A stretch of DNA of 64,000 nt, from NCBI GenBank assembly GCA_014305025.1, contig JACRTY010000049.1:1-64000 (forward strand), written 5' to 3'. Source of the DNA: Candidatus Nyctobacter psychrophilus. GTDB taxonomy: Bacteria > Vulcanimicrobiota > Vulcanimicrobiia > Vulcanimicrobiales > Vulcanimicrobiaceae. The translations under genes and the position numbers were made by a program. The notes under the pieces are model-generated. The model was not told the origin of the DNA and searched no databases. It worked only from the letters and a program-made list of their open reading frames with translations. This document shows, piece by piece, positions 41,494 to 50,564 of the stretch (the stretch's first letter is position 1; each line of letters starts with the position of its first letter).

Positions 41494-43149
41494 GTGCTTC
41501 GAGATTCTCGCGGAGTGACGCGGCGGGTCGCACGCATCGTAGCCTGCGCAGCGGTTTGCATGGTATCGTGCGCGCGCGTGCAAAGCTCCGGGCACCACAC
41601 GCTACACCCGTGGACGGTTCCCGGGACGTTGCGCTTCGCCGACGGCGAAGATCCCGACAACCTCAATCCGCTGCTTTCCCAGATGACCCTCGTGCACGAC
41701 CTGGCCGCGCTGACGATGGGCTACTTGTTCGTGTTCGGGCCGCACGGTGAGCCCGTGCCGAGCCTGTGCACCGAAGTGCCGACGCAGCAGAACGGCGACA
41801 TCTCGCCCGACGGCAAGACGATTGTCTATAAGCTGCGGCGTAACGCCGTCTGGCACGACGGCGCGCCGTTCACTTCAGCCGACGTCGTCTTTACGGTGCG
41901 CACGATCCTCAATCCGAAGACCAACGTCTCCAGCCGCGCGGGCTGGAACTACGTTCGCAAGGTGGACGCGCCCGACGCGCATACGGTCGTGTTCCATCTC
42001 ACGCGCCCATACGCGGCGTTCATGAATACGTATTTTACGCCGGCCGAAAATCCGGCGATCCTGCCGAAACATCTGTTGCAGGGCGTCGACGTCAATCACG
42101 CGGCGTATAACGCGCTGCCGGTCGGGCTCGGACCCTTTCGCTTCGTGCGCTGGTCGCGCGGCAGCGAGGTCGTGATGGACGCGTTCGATCGCTGGTGGGG
42201 CGGCAAACCGAAACTGCGGCGCATCGTCTTCAAGGTGATTCCGAACACGAATACGGTTCTGCAAGAACTGCGCACCCATGAAATCGACGCCTCCGTTCGC
42301 GTACCCGGCGACCAGTTGGGCCAGCTGGCCGCGATGCCCGCTATCGCGGTCATCGGCTATCCGACGACGACCTACGGTCATTTCGATTACAACGTGCAGT
42401 CGCCGCTGCTTGCCGACGTGCGCGTCCGGCGTGCATTGACGCACGCCATTCCGCTCGATGTTATGTGGGCGAAGATCGACCATCGAAGCGGGCGACGCGA
42501 CTGGACTCCGATTCCCCGCTTCAGCTGGGCGTACGATCCGAGCGTGCCGCGCTATCCGTACGACCTTCGTGCAGCAGCCGGCGGTTTGGACGCCGCCGGC
42601 TGGCGGCTCGGACGCGACGGTCTGCGGCACAAGAACGGGCTGACCATGCGCCTACGCATGGCCGGCAACGTCGGCAACCCGGAACTCGATGCTCGCGTCG
42701 TGCTCGTGCAAAGTTCGTTCAAGCAAATCGGCGTCGCCGTCGAGTACTTCCGCTATCCGACGCCGACGCTGTTCGGAAGCTATGCCGCAGGGGGGATCGT
42801 CGCCACCCGCAAGTACGACATGGCTTCCTACGCATGGCAACTGTCGCCCGATCCGAACTTGGAGAATCAATATACGTGCGCGAACATCTCCCCAAAAGGG
42901 TTGAACTATTTGGGCTATTGCAATCCGCGGTTCGACGCCTACGTTAACGATTCGCTCATCACCTACGATCGCGCTCGACGCAAGCGGGATCTCATCGCCG
43001 CGCAGCGGATACTCGGCGCCGATGAGCCGACCGTCATCCTCACGCAGCGCGTCGACCACATCGCCTATAACGACGACCTGGCCGGCCTGAAGCCGTCTCC
43101 CGCAATGGTTTTTTGGAACGCTCGAGACCTCGCAATGGGAAAACGCTAA
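41494..43149 (+). CDS. ABC transporter substrate-binding lipoprotein (family 5), copy 4
   Basis: 551 residues from GTG 41494, with GGAGG 7 nt upstream; the frame before that is antisense to the antitoxin. Lipobox AVCMVSC. Features include DNLNPLLSQMTLVHDLAAL, AVWHDGAPFTSADVVFTV, VGLGPFRFVRWSRGSEVVM and VRRALTHAIPLD. It is separated from copies 1-3 by the cytochrome and the toxin-antitoxin pair. Its end overlaps the convergent LuxR gene by 4 bp. Confidence 0.92.
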   Translation: MLRDSRGVTRRVARIVACAAVCMVSCARVQSSGHHTLHPWTVPGTLRFADGEDPDNLNPLLSQMTLVHDLAALTMGYLFVFGPHGEPVPSLCTEVPTQQNGDISPDGKTIVYKLRRNAVWHDGAPFTSADVVFTVRTILNPKTNVSSRAGWNYVRKVDAPDAHTVVFHLTRPYAAFMNTYFTPAENPAILPKHLLQGVDVNHAAYNALPVGLGPFRFVRWSRGSEVVMDAFDRWWGGKPKLRRIVFKVIPNTNTVLQELRTHEIDASVRVPGDQLGQLAAMPAIAVIGYPTTTYGHFDYNVQSPLLADVRVRRALTHAIPLDVMWAKIDHRSGRRDWTPIPRFSWAYDPSVPRYPYDLRAAAGGLDAAGWRLGRDGLRHKNGLTMRLRMAGNVGNPELDARVVLVQSSFKQIGVAVEYFRYPTPTLFGSYAAGGIVATRKYDMASYAWQLSPDPNLENQYTCANISPKGLNYLGYCNPRFDAYVNDSLITYDRARRKRDLIAAQRILGADEPTVILTQRVDHIAYNDDLAGLKPSPAMVFWNARDLAMGKR

Positions 43150-45935
43150 GGCGAAGGCCGTCCAACCATAAAGACGCTCAACTGCGCGCGCGAGCGTAGC
43201 CCGAGTTTCATGTAGGTAGATGCAAGGTGCTTTTCGACCGTCTTGATGCCGATGCCGAGTGCTTCGGCTATGTCGCGATTCGTGCCGCCGTCGGCAACGA
43301 GCCGGGCGACCTGCCATTCGCGTTCGCTCAACACCTTGACGATCGGCGCCGCCGCATCGCCGCTGCAAGCCGAGCGTCCGAGGCGACGAAGATCCGCGAG
43401 TGCGCCCGTACGGCGGTAAACGGCGACCGCGGCATCGATATCGCCCACGAGTTCGAGCGCGCGCGCTTCGTGCAGCGGATACGCTAAGTGTCGAAACGCG
43501 TCGACGGCGGGCGTGGCCAGTCGGCGCGCATCATCGTCCCGGCCCTCACGCGCAGCGACGAGCGCGTCGAACAGTGGCAGCGCGGCTTGCATGACCTTAT
43601 CGCCCTCGTGTGAGGCGCCGGCTGCAATTAGCGCGCGAGCGCTCGAAAGCGTCGCCTCAGCGCCGATCTCGGCGACGTACAGCAGTTGCGCGACTTGCTC
43701 GAAGGGGCTGTGCAGACGCGAGACCATCCGCTGCGTGAGCGCTTGTGCATCGCCGAGACGCCCGCGTGCGGCAAGCAGCGGCGCGACCATTCCGTTCAGG
43801 AGCGCGTAGCCGCTGGGAACCGTGTCGGCGACGAACTCCTCGATGAGCCCGGGATCGATCACGCGGTCGATCAGTGCATCGTCGGCCAGGCGCAAGCCGA
43901 CGTACAGCGCGGCATTGGTGAAATACGCGCGGGCGATGAAGTGATCGTGCGGCGTGCCGAGCGCGAGCCCAAGTTCGGCACGCGCAGCGCTCAATTCGCC
44001 ATGCAGCGCCAGGAGATGCGCGCGCATGCCGCGGTGCAGCACGACCAGTCCCGTCATCCCGTGCTCGATCGCATGCCGGAGACCGCGCTCCGTGTAGTGC
44101 TCGGCGATTCCGCGCTCACCAAGCCCCATCGCCGTCATGGCGACGTTGACCAGTACCGTCTCTGCGGATCTCGGATTGGGATCGTCGCGCGCGATCGCGT
44201 CGATCGCTTCGATTTCCTGATGCCAGCGTTCGCGATCGGCGAGGTGCGCGAAGGCCATCAGTCGCGGAGCGTGGTAGCTTCGCCGCAGCCAAATTCCGAT
44301 TTCCCAGGCTTCGGGGGGCACGGTCGCGAGAATGCGCAACGCTTCCTCGGCTGCGCCGTCGCACGCGAGCGCAAAGCTTAGGGAGCCGACGATGCGGACT
44401 CCCGAAGAAGCGATCGTTTCCGGCGACATGGCCGCGAGTTCCGTTTGCACCCAGGCACGCGCTTCGTCATCGTGCCCGCTGTTCCACAAGTGTCCGCCGA
44501 TCGACGCCACGAGGTCCGCGGCACCGTGAACGTCTCCGCGCGCTTTCATCAACGCTAAAACGCGCTTCTCAACGTTGACGGCGCGTTCGAGGAAGCCGGC
44601 GTGTAACCAAGCCTCGGCGACTTTACCGCCTAACCGCTCGCGTTCCGTTACGTCGGGCGCCGCTTCGAGCGCCCGCTCGTAGAAGTCCGCGGCGTCCTCG
44701 AAGGCGGCGATGAGCGTCGCGCGGTCACCCGCGGCTTCTCCGTATTGCAGCGTGCGTCGCGCGTCGCCCGCCACCCACGCATGGTGCGCCGCCGCACCGG
44801 GATCCGCGTCCGGCGCTGCTTCAAGCGCCTCGAGGATGCGAAGATGGATTGCGCGCCGCTCGGTTGCTAAGAGTTCGCCTTCCAACGCCTCCTGCATGAG
44901 CGCGTGCCGAAACGCAAACGAAAGCGTGGTCGAGTCTTGCTCGACGATCAGCTGCAGATCGCGAGCGCGGCGCAGAGCCGGTAAGACGCCGCCGACGTCA
45001 CGTCCAAGCGTCGTCGCAAGGAACTGAACGTCGAAGACGCGTCCGATGGCGGCCGCGTGGACTAAGACGTGCTCGCCATCGGCTTCCAGCGGTTCCAAAC
45101 GTTCGAGGATCGCATTGCGGATCGAGAGCGGCAGGATGTCGGCATCGCGGACGCGGTGTTCGACGGCGCTGCGCGCCAGCTCTTCGGCGAACAACGCGTT
45201 TCCTTCGGAACGACGCACGATTGCCCGTATCTGCTCGGGCGCCGTGCGATGTCCGTGCAACGCGGCGCGAACGAAATGTTCGGTCCCTTCGCTATTGAAC
45301 GGAGCGAGCGCGATCTCGCGCACCGCGACGTGGCGCACGAGCCGTCCGACCACCGGCATCAGCGTGCCCCCGCGACGAAGCTCGTCCCGGCGAAACGTCG
45401 CGATGACGAGCAGCCGCGTGCGCTCGATGATCGTAAGCAGATGCTGCAGCAGATCCAAGGTGGCGGCGTCGGCCCAATGGATATCCTCGACGATTGCGAC
45501 GAGCGCGTGCTTCGCCGTAAGGGCTTCGAAGATGCGGACGAGCGCGCCAAGTCGCTCGATGCGCTCGATGCGCTCCATACCGGCCGGCGGCTCACCCGCG
45601 GCGAGGTGCCGTAGCAGCGCCACATCATCGGGCAGGCTTCCGGCGACGGCCGGCACCTTGTCGACGAACGTCGACAGAATCTCCGCGAACGGGAGGAGCG
45701 GCGCTTGAATGTATCCGCGGCACGCGTGCTCGGCGATCAGAGCGCGGCCGCCGGTGAGCCGCCGGAACTCGCTCACCAGACGTGTCTTGCCGACCCCGGC
45801 GTCGCTCGACACGAGCGCGATGGAACCGCGTCCCTGCGTTGCGGACTTGTGCAGCGCGGCCAGCTCCCCGAGTTCTCGCTCCCGGCCCAGAAACGGCCGG
45901 CAAACGACCGACGATCGTAACGGCGCGGCATTCAT
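43146..45935 (-). CDS. LuxR-family regulator with AAA ATPase domain (LAL type)
   Basis: 929 residues. N-terminal STAND/AAA ATPase with Walker A SSDAGVGKTRL and Walker B-like LVAIVEDIHWAD. A long middle region of tetratricopeptide-like helices follows, then a C-terminal LuxR helix-turn-helix (VLSEREWQVARLVADGGTNRDIAEALGIGIKTVEKHL). Such LAL regulators use ATP to switch assembly state when a ligand or partner binds, and activate catabolic or secondary-metabolite genes. Targets are not evident; the binding-protein cluster next to it is a candidate. Overlaps the downstream GT87-like gene by 4 bp. Confidence 0.92.
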   Translation of the reverse strand: MNAAPLRSSVVCRPFLGRERELGELAALHKSATQGRGSIALVSSDAGVGKTRLVSEFRRLTGGRALIAEHACRGYIQAPLLPFAEILSTFVDKVPAVAGSLPDDVALLRHLAAGEPPAGMERIERIERLGALVRIFEALTAKHALVAIVEDIHWADAATLDLLQHLLTIIERTRLLVIATFRRDELRRGGTLMPVVGRLVRHVAVREIALAPFNSEGTEHFVRAALHGHRTAPEQIRAIVRRSEGNALFAEELARSAVEHRVRDADILPLSIRNAILERLEPLEADGEHVLVHAAAIGRVFDVQFLATTLGRDVGGVLPALRRARDLQLIVEQDSTTLSFAFRHALMQEALEGELLATERRAIHLRILEALEAAPDADPGAAAHHAWVAGDARRTLQYGEAAGDRATLIAAFEDAADFYERALEAAPDVTERERLGGKVAEAWLHAGFLERAVNVEKRVLALMKARGDVHGAADLVASIGGHLWNSGHDDEARAWVQTELAAMSPETIASSGVRIVGSLSFALACDGAAEEALRILATVPPEAWEIGIWLRRSYHAPRLMAFAHLADRERWHQEIEAIDAIARDDPNPRSAETVLVNVAMTAMGLGERGIAEHYTERGLRHAIEHGMTGLVVLHRGMRAHLLALHGELSAARAELGLALGTPHDHFIARAYFTNAALYVGLRLADDALIDRVIDPGLIEEFVADTVPSGYALLNGMVAPLLAARGRLGDAQALTQRMVSRLHSPFEQVAQLLYVAEIGAEATLSSARALIAAGASHEGDKVMQAALPLFDALVAAREGRDDDARRLATPAVDAFRHLAYPLHEARALELVGDIDAAVAVYRRTGALADLRRLGRSACSGDAAAPIVKVLSEREWQVARLVADGGTNRDIAEALGIGIKTVEKHLASTYMKLGLRSRAQLSVFMVGRPSP

Positions 45936-47503
45936 GGAGCGTCACCGGATGCGTATCGCGACACCACGTTCACGGCGCGTCCCTCACGGCGGCTTCTTCC
46001 GGCCGCCGGCCGGTCGGCCCCTGTGCTCCGGCAAGCGAGGCTCCCTCCGAGCCACAGCAACCCGCACCCGACCAGCGAAAAGAGCCGCAACACGCCCCAG
46101 GCCGGTTCGAGTCGCCCGATCCCGCTGCGCACTTGTTCCAGTCGCCACAGCGCCGGCGCCGACATGGTCGCCGAAGCATGAAAACTGCCGCCCAACGCGT
46201 CCGGCCAGACCGGCAACGGGTGGGCGGCGGCGAACGTGCCGGCGGCGATGACGGCGAACGGGACGAGCGCCGGTACGGCCTGATACGCACCGAGCCGCCC
46301 CGGTGCGAGTACCGCCAGGCCGAGCGCCGCGGCGAGGGTCAATAGGGCCGTTTGAGCGGCAGCGCTGGGACGCTGCGCGAGGCCCAACCAATCGGTGCCC
46401 GCCAGGAGGACCGCCACGCCGGAGAGCGCCCACACCCATCCGCGCGCGCGACGGATGGCCATGACGGCCGGCAGAAACGCGATTGAAAAGTCGTGTTCGT
46501 GCGCGAACGGTAAGGCGAGCGGAAGCGCGGCGCACGCAAGCGCCATGCGGGCGTTCGGCGTGTAGCGACGGCCGATCCACTGCATCGCGATTCCGACGAT
46601 GACGAGCAGCCCGCATGCGAGCGCGATGAAGCCGGCCGTCCGTGGTGCGGCACCGAATGCGCGGGCAACCGCTCCGGGCGTCGTTTGTATGGCAATGAAG
46701 CGCTCCGCTGCGCCATGCGCGCGCAGCACGTCGACGTACCGTGCGAACTGCAGCGGACCGCCGAGCGCCAGCGCCGAGCCGCACAGCGCGACAAGGGCCA
46801 TGCCGGCGAACGCAATCCATGTGCGCGCACCGCCCAGCCGGGCGATCAACACGGTCGCAAGATTCGGTTGCAATGCTGCGATGAGGGCAGCAATGAACGT
46901 GGCGGCGATGGCGCCGAACCGAAGCTCGAGCGTCTGCGGAATGATGACGATCGCCGCGGTGGAGAAGAGCGCGACTTGGCCCAGCGCAAAAGCGCTCGTC
47001 AGCGGTCCGAATCCGAGCGCCATGACCGTAACGGCGACGAGGTCGAACGCGCGGCTTGCGCCCCCCGCCAAGCGTAGGCTGCCGAACGCGACGGCGCCGA
47101 ACGAAAGCACGAGCACTCCGCGCCACACGTCCACCGCGGCGTTCCACGGAAGCCGTGCCAGTGCGCTCCACAGCGGCAGTCCGAAGGGCGGCCCGACGAA
47201 CGGCAGCAACTCGTCGCGCGTCGCCACCACGCCGGGTATGTCTTTTTCCGTGCGCCATACGTCGCGGCCGTACGGATCGCCCTCGTAGCGCCATGTGACG
47301 CCGGCCGCATAGTACGACTCGAAATCGCGCAGCGCTGGACCCGGTGTCGAAGGCGGCCGCACGACGAAAAAAGCGGCCAGGATGATGACGCACGTCAGCG
47401 CGATGAGTCCCGCGCGGGTTCCGGCGTCAGCTATATGTCGCGTGCAGAGCGCCGTGCAGCGAATGGCCCGGGACGTCGACCCGCGTTGCGACCATGCCGG
47501 CAA
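45932..47503 (-). CDS. GT87-like polytopic membrane protein (DUF2029)
   Basis: About 520 residues with 10-12 hydrophobic segments. After the first helix comes DFESYYAAGVTWRYEGDPYGRDVW, the periplasmic loop with Asp/Glu/Tyr typical of GT-C polyprenol-phosphate-mannose-dependent alpha-mannosyltransferases (GT87). FALGQVALFSTAAIVI and YVDVLRAHG also fit. The start is unresolved: the frame is open to ATG 47593, but no good start lies after the upstream M50 stop (47427); TTG 47503 is used as a compromise. It may mannosylate envelope lipids or proteins. Confidence 0.72.
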   Translation of the reverse strand: MPAWSQRGSTSRAIRCTALCTRHIADAGTRAGLIALTCVIILAAFFVVRPPSTPGPALRDFESYYAAGVTWRYEGDPYGRDVWRTEKDIPGVVATRDELLPFVGPPFGLPLWSALARLPWNAAVDVWRGVLVLSFGAVAFGSLRLAGGASRAFDLVAVTVMALGFGPLTSAFALGQVALFSTAAIVIIPQTLELRFGAIAATFIAALIAALQPNLATVLIARLGGARTWIAFAGMALVALCGSALALGGPLQFARYVDVLRAHGAAERFIAIQTTPGAVARAFGAAPRTAGFIALACGLLVIVGIAMQWIGRRYTPNARMALACAALPLALPFAHEHDFSIAFLPAVMAIRRARGWVWALSGVAVLLAGTDWLGLAQRPSAAAQTALLTLAAALGLAVLAPGRLGAYQAVPALVPFAVIAAGTFAAAHPLPVWPDALGGSFHASATMSAPALWRLEQVRSGIGRLEPAWGVLRLFSLVGCGLLWLGGSLACRSTGADRPAAGRSRREGRAVNVVSRYASGDAP

Positions 47504-48305
47504 CGAGCACGGCCAGCAGCCCAAAGTACGCGAGCGCAACGGTGAGCCGTTGCGTCGGCGGAATGCCGTAGTAGCGCGGGTCGAGTTGGCCACGCCACGC
47601 CTGTATCGCCCGGGGGATGCTAAGCAGTACCACGATCAGCAGAATGGGACTCCACCAATGAAAGGCGACCGCGGCCACGATGACCGCGACGAATCCGACG
47701 ATCCACAGCGCCGGCGAGATGGCCCCGGTCATGCGGCCCCCGTCGAAAAAACCGAGCGGAATCATGTTGAACAGATTGAGGAAGAAGGCCGTGTACGCAC
47801 ACGCGTACCAGAACGGCTCATGCGTCGTGTAACCGTACGCGAAACACACGATACCGCCAAGCGCGCCGAGCAGCGGGCCGCCGAACGCGATGACCGATTC
47901 TTGGTAGACCGATTTCGGCGGCTCGCGCCACGTCGTGAATGCGCCGAATCCCGGCAAGAAGAAGACGGCGGGCGCCGACAGCCCGAACCCGCGCACGAAG
48001 ATGACGTGCCCGATCTCGTGGATCGCGATCAGCAGCACGAAGACGATCGCGAACTTGAGGCCGAAGAACAGCGTATAGAACCAGATCGATGCCGCGAACG
48101 ATATGGCCGTCAAGCCGAACTTGCCGCCATAGAAAAGATACTTGAACTTGAGAAGCCCGAGCAGCAAGAACTTGAACTTCGCAAGCAGCGCGGCGATGCC
48201 GACCAGGATGCCGCCGCCGGCTTTGCCCCAGTTACGGCCCGAGGCCTTTTCGTCGGGGGTGCGCGGCGGCTGCGGCGGTTGCGGCGCATGCCATGGATCG
48301 TTCAC
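47427..48305 (-). CDS. Site-2 protease family (M50) membrane metalloprotease
   Basis: 292 residues. HEIGH within VLLIAIHEIGHVIFVRGFG is the zinc site, and NLFNMIPLGFFDGGRM supplies the NxxPxxxxDG ligand. About six membrane helices. It cleaves transmembrane substrates within the membrane, for example anti-sigma factors, but the target is unknown. The N-terminal 40 residues are Pro/Gly-rich and cytoplasmic. Divergent from the small membrane protein and S9 peptidase. Confidence 0.9.
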   Translation of the reverse strand: MNDPWHAPQPPQPPRTPDEKASGRNWGKAGGGILVGIAALLAKFKFLLLGLLKFKYLFYGGKFGLTAISFAASIWFYTLFFGLKFAIVFVLLIAIHEIGHVIFVRGFGLSAPAVFFLPGFGAFTTWREPPKSVYQESVIAFGGPLLGALGGIVCFAYGYTTHEPFWYACAYTAFFLNLFNMIPLGFFDGGRMTGAISPALWIVGFVAVIVAAVAFHWWSPILLIVVLLSIPRAIQAWRGQLDPRYYGIPPTQRLTVALAYFGLLAVLVAGMVATRVDVPGHSLHGALHATYS

Positions 48306-48367
48306 CGCGCCTTCTTCGCGACGCGGTGCGCCGGCTCCCTAAGGCGAACCGGCAGGATGGGCCTGGA

Positions 48368-48487
48368 GTGAATCGCCGTGCTGCCGCGATGGCGACCCTG
48401 CTGTGGCTCTTGTTGGGGCTTATGGTGACCGCTTGGGTGTTGATCCTCTGGCACCCCTGGATCGACTGGTTCGGCCGGCCGCGTTGA
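48368..48487 (+). CDS. Possible small single-helix membrane protein
   Basis: Up to 39 residues from GTG 48368 (ATG 48389 is the alternative), essentially one helix, LLWLLLGLMVTAWVLILW, and a WIDWFGRPR end. It lies 23 bp before the S9 peptidase gene in the same direction. No clear SD and no known family. Confidence 0.4.
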   Translation: MNRRAAAMATLLWLLLGLMVTAWVLILWHPWIDWFGRPR

Positions 48488-48510
48488 ACACGGCTTGGAA
48501 AGGATGAACG

Positions 48511-50556
48511 ATGTACCTGATGCTCGGCTTGCTCTTCACGCTTCGGCAGATCCTCAGTTTCCCGCTGCCGATGACCTTGGTGTCGAACGCCGATGGGACG
48601 AGCATTGCTTACGTGCTCAATGAAAGCGGCGTGCGCAGCGTGTGGTTCGCGCAAGCGCCCGCGTATGCGCCGCGCCGGTTGTGGCGCGCGAGCGCCGACG
48701 ATGGCCAGGAGATTTCGGATGTGAGCATCGCGCGCGACGGAAAGCACGTCGTCTACGTGCGCGGAGGCGCCCACGACGCGAATTGGACGCAGCGTCCGTG
48801 GCCCGATCCCGACTCGAGTCCCACAGAGCAACGGATGGACGTCGTGTCGCTGGCGACGACTGCGGGCGCGACGCCCAAGGTCCTTGGCGAAGGGGACGCG
48901 CCGGCGATCTCGCCGGACGGCACGCGCGTGGCTTTCGTACACGGTCCGGACAGCGCGATCTGGTCCGCGCCGCTCGACGGGGCGAAGGCCGCGGCGCGCT
49001 TGTTCTTCGACCGCGGCAAGGACGGCGATCTGCAGTGGTCGCCCGATGGGAAGGCCCTCGCCTTCACGTCGGATCGCGGCGATCATTCGTTCGTCGCCGT
49101 CTATCGCGACGATGGCACGCCGCTCGCCTATCTCGCCCCGTCGACGTCACGCGATTTTTCACCGCAGTGGTCGCCCGACGGCGCCCGCATCGCCTACGTT
49201 CGCATCGCGGGCACGGGCGGGCCGCCGCACGACCCGTTGGTCGAACGCGCGACCCCCTGGGCCATCTGGGTCGCAAATGCAGGCGACGCACGCGGCCGGC
49301 AAGTGTGGCGCAGCGGAGAGTCGCTGCGCGATTCGCTTCCCGAGATCAACGGACCGCAGTTGCATTGGGTGAGCCAAGAGCGCGTCACCTTTATCTCGGA
49401 GCAGACGAACTGGCCCCACCTCTACGTCGTGCCGGCGGCCGGCGGCACCGCGCGCCTGCTCACGCCGGGCAACTTCATGGTGGAGGACACCGCGCTTTCG
49501 CCGGATCTGGAAACGCTCTACTATACGGCGAATTCCGGGAACGCCACCGGCGACGACGATCGCCGCCACGTGTTCCGCGTCTCGCTCGACCGCGGCGCGC
49601 CGGTCGAAGTAACCAGCGGCACCACCAGCGAATGGTGGCCGGCCGCAACGAGCGACGGCGTCGCCTACGTGCAAGCCGGCGCTCAAACGCCGATGACGAT
49701 CGCCGTGAACGGCCGGGCGTTGAACGCCGATCAAATTCCGGCGGACTTTCCCGGCTCGCAGCTCGTCGTTCCCAAGGAAGTCACGTTCCGCGCGAGCGAC
49801 GGAACGCTCGTGCACGGCCAACTCTTCAGCGCGCCGGGCGGTGCTCGACGAAAGCCCGCCGTCATCTTCGTGCACGGCGGGCCGCCGCGCCAGATGCTGC
49901 TCACGTGGCACTATATGGATTACTATTCATACGCGTACGCGACGAACCAGTATCTCGCGAGCCGCGGTTTCACCGTGTTGTCGGTCAACTATCGTTTGGG
50001 GATCGGCTACGGCCACGATTTCCATCATCCGCTGCACGCCGGGCCGGCGGGAGCGGCCGAGTACCAAGATGTTTTGGCGGGGGCACGCTACCTGCTCTCC
50101 GATCCGAGCGTCGATCCTAAGCGCATGGGCATTTGGGGCGGCTCCTACGGAGGCTATCTGACGGCGATGGCGCTCGCTAAAAACTCGAACATCTTCAAGG
50201 CGGGCGTCGACTTCCACGGCGTGCACGACTGGTCGATGTTTCCGCAGTGGTTCGACACGCCGGTCAAACGCTACCAGACCTACGATCGCAAGCGCTTTCT
50301 GCGCACCGCTTGGCTTTCATCGCCCGACGCCTACATCGCGTCGTGGCGCTCGCCCGTTCTTCTGATTCAAGGCGACGACGACCGCAACGTGCCGTTCCAC
50401 CAGATGGTCGACCTCGTCCAACGTCTTCACGAGGCGCACGTGCCGTACGAGGAAATGGTGATCCCCAACGACATCCACGGCTTTCTCCGCTGGCAATCCT
50501 GGCTCGACGCCGACCAAGCCACAGCCAACTTCTTGCAGAGGCAGCTGATGCGCTGA
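48511..50556 (+). CDS. S9 family (prolyl oligopeptidase-like) peptidase
   Basis: 681 residues. An N-terminal seven-bladed beta-propeller of WD40/TolB-like repeats (DLQWSPDGKALAFTSDRG, FSPQWSPDGARIAYV) is followed by an alpha/beta-hydrolase domain from about 430. The nucleophile is in WGGSYGGYLT, the Asp in LIQGDDDRNVPFHQM, the His in DIHGFLRW. This is the acylaminoacyl-peptidase/DPP-IV-like S9 arrangement. The hydrophobic start may be an uncleaved or weak signal. It cleaves short peptides, possibly those imported or trapped by the binding lipoproteins. Confidence 0.93.
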   Translation: MYLMLGLLFTLRQILSFPLPMTLVSNADGTSIAYVLNESGVRSVWFAQAPAYAPRRLWRASADDGQEISDVSIARDGKHVVYVRGGAHDANWTQRPWPDPDSSPTEQRMDVVSLATTAGATPKVLGEGDAPAISPDGTRVAFVHGPDSAIWSAPLDGAKAAARLFFDRGKDGDLQWSPDGKALAFTSDRGDHSFVAVYRDDGTPLAYLAPSTSRDFSPQWSPDGARIAYVRIAGTGGPPHDPLVERATPWAIWVANAGDARGRQVWRSGESLRDSLPEINGPQLHWVSQERVTFISEQTNWPHLYVVPAAGGTARLLTPGNFMVEDTALSPDLETLYYTANSGNATGDDDRRHVFRVSLDRGAPVEVTSGTTSEWWPAATSDGVAYVQAGAQTPMTIAVNGRALNADQIPADFPGSQLVVPKEVTFRASDGTLVHGQLFSAPGGARRKPAVIFVHGGPPRQMLLTWHYMDYYSYAYATNQYLASRGFTVLSVNYRLGIGYGHDFHHPLHAGPAGAAEYQDVLAGARYLLSDPSVDPKRMGIWGGSYGGYLTAMALAKNSNIFKAGVDFHGVHDWSMFPQWFDTPVKRYQTYDRKRFLRTAWLSSPDAYIASWRSPVLLIQGDDDRNVPFHQMVDLVQRLHEAHVPYEEMVIPNDIHGFLRWQSWLDADQATANFLQRQLMR

Positions 50557-50564
50557 AACCGTTC

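Noticed and set aside
45984-47393. 469-codon Arg-rich minus-strand frame
   Set aside because: Offset-frame shadow of the GT87-like membrane protein, which has real membrane helices.
48642-50120. 492-codon Arg-rich plus-strand frame
   Set aside because: Offset-frame shadow inside the S9 peptidase gene.
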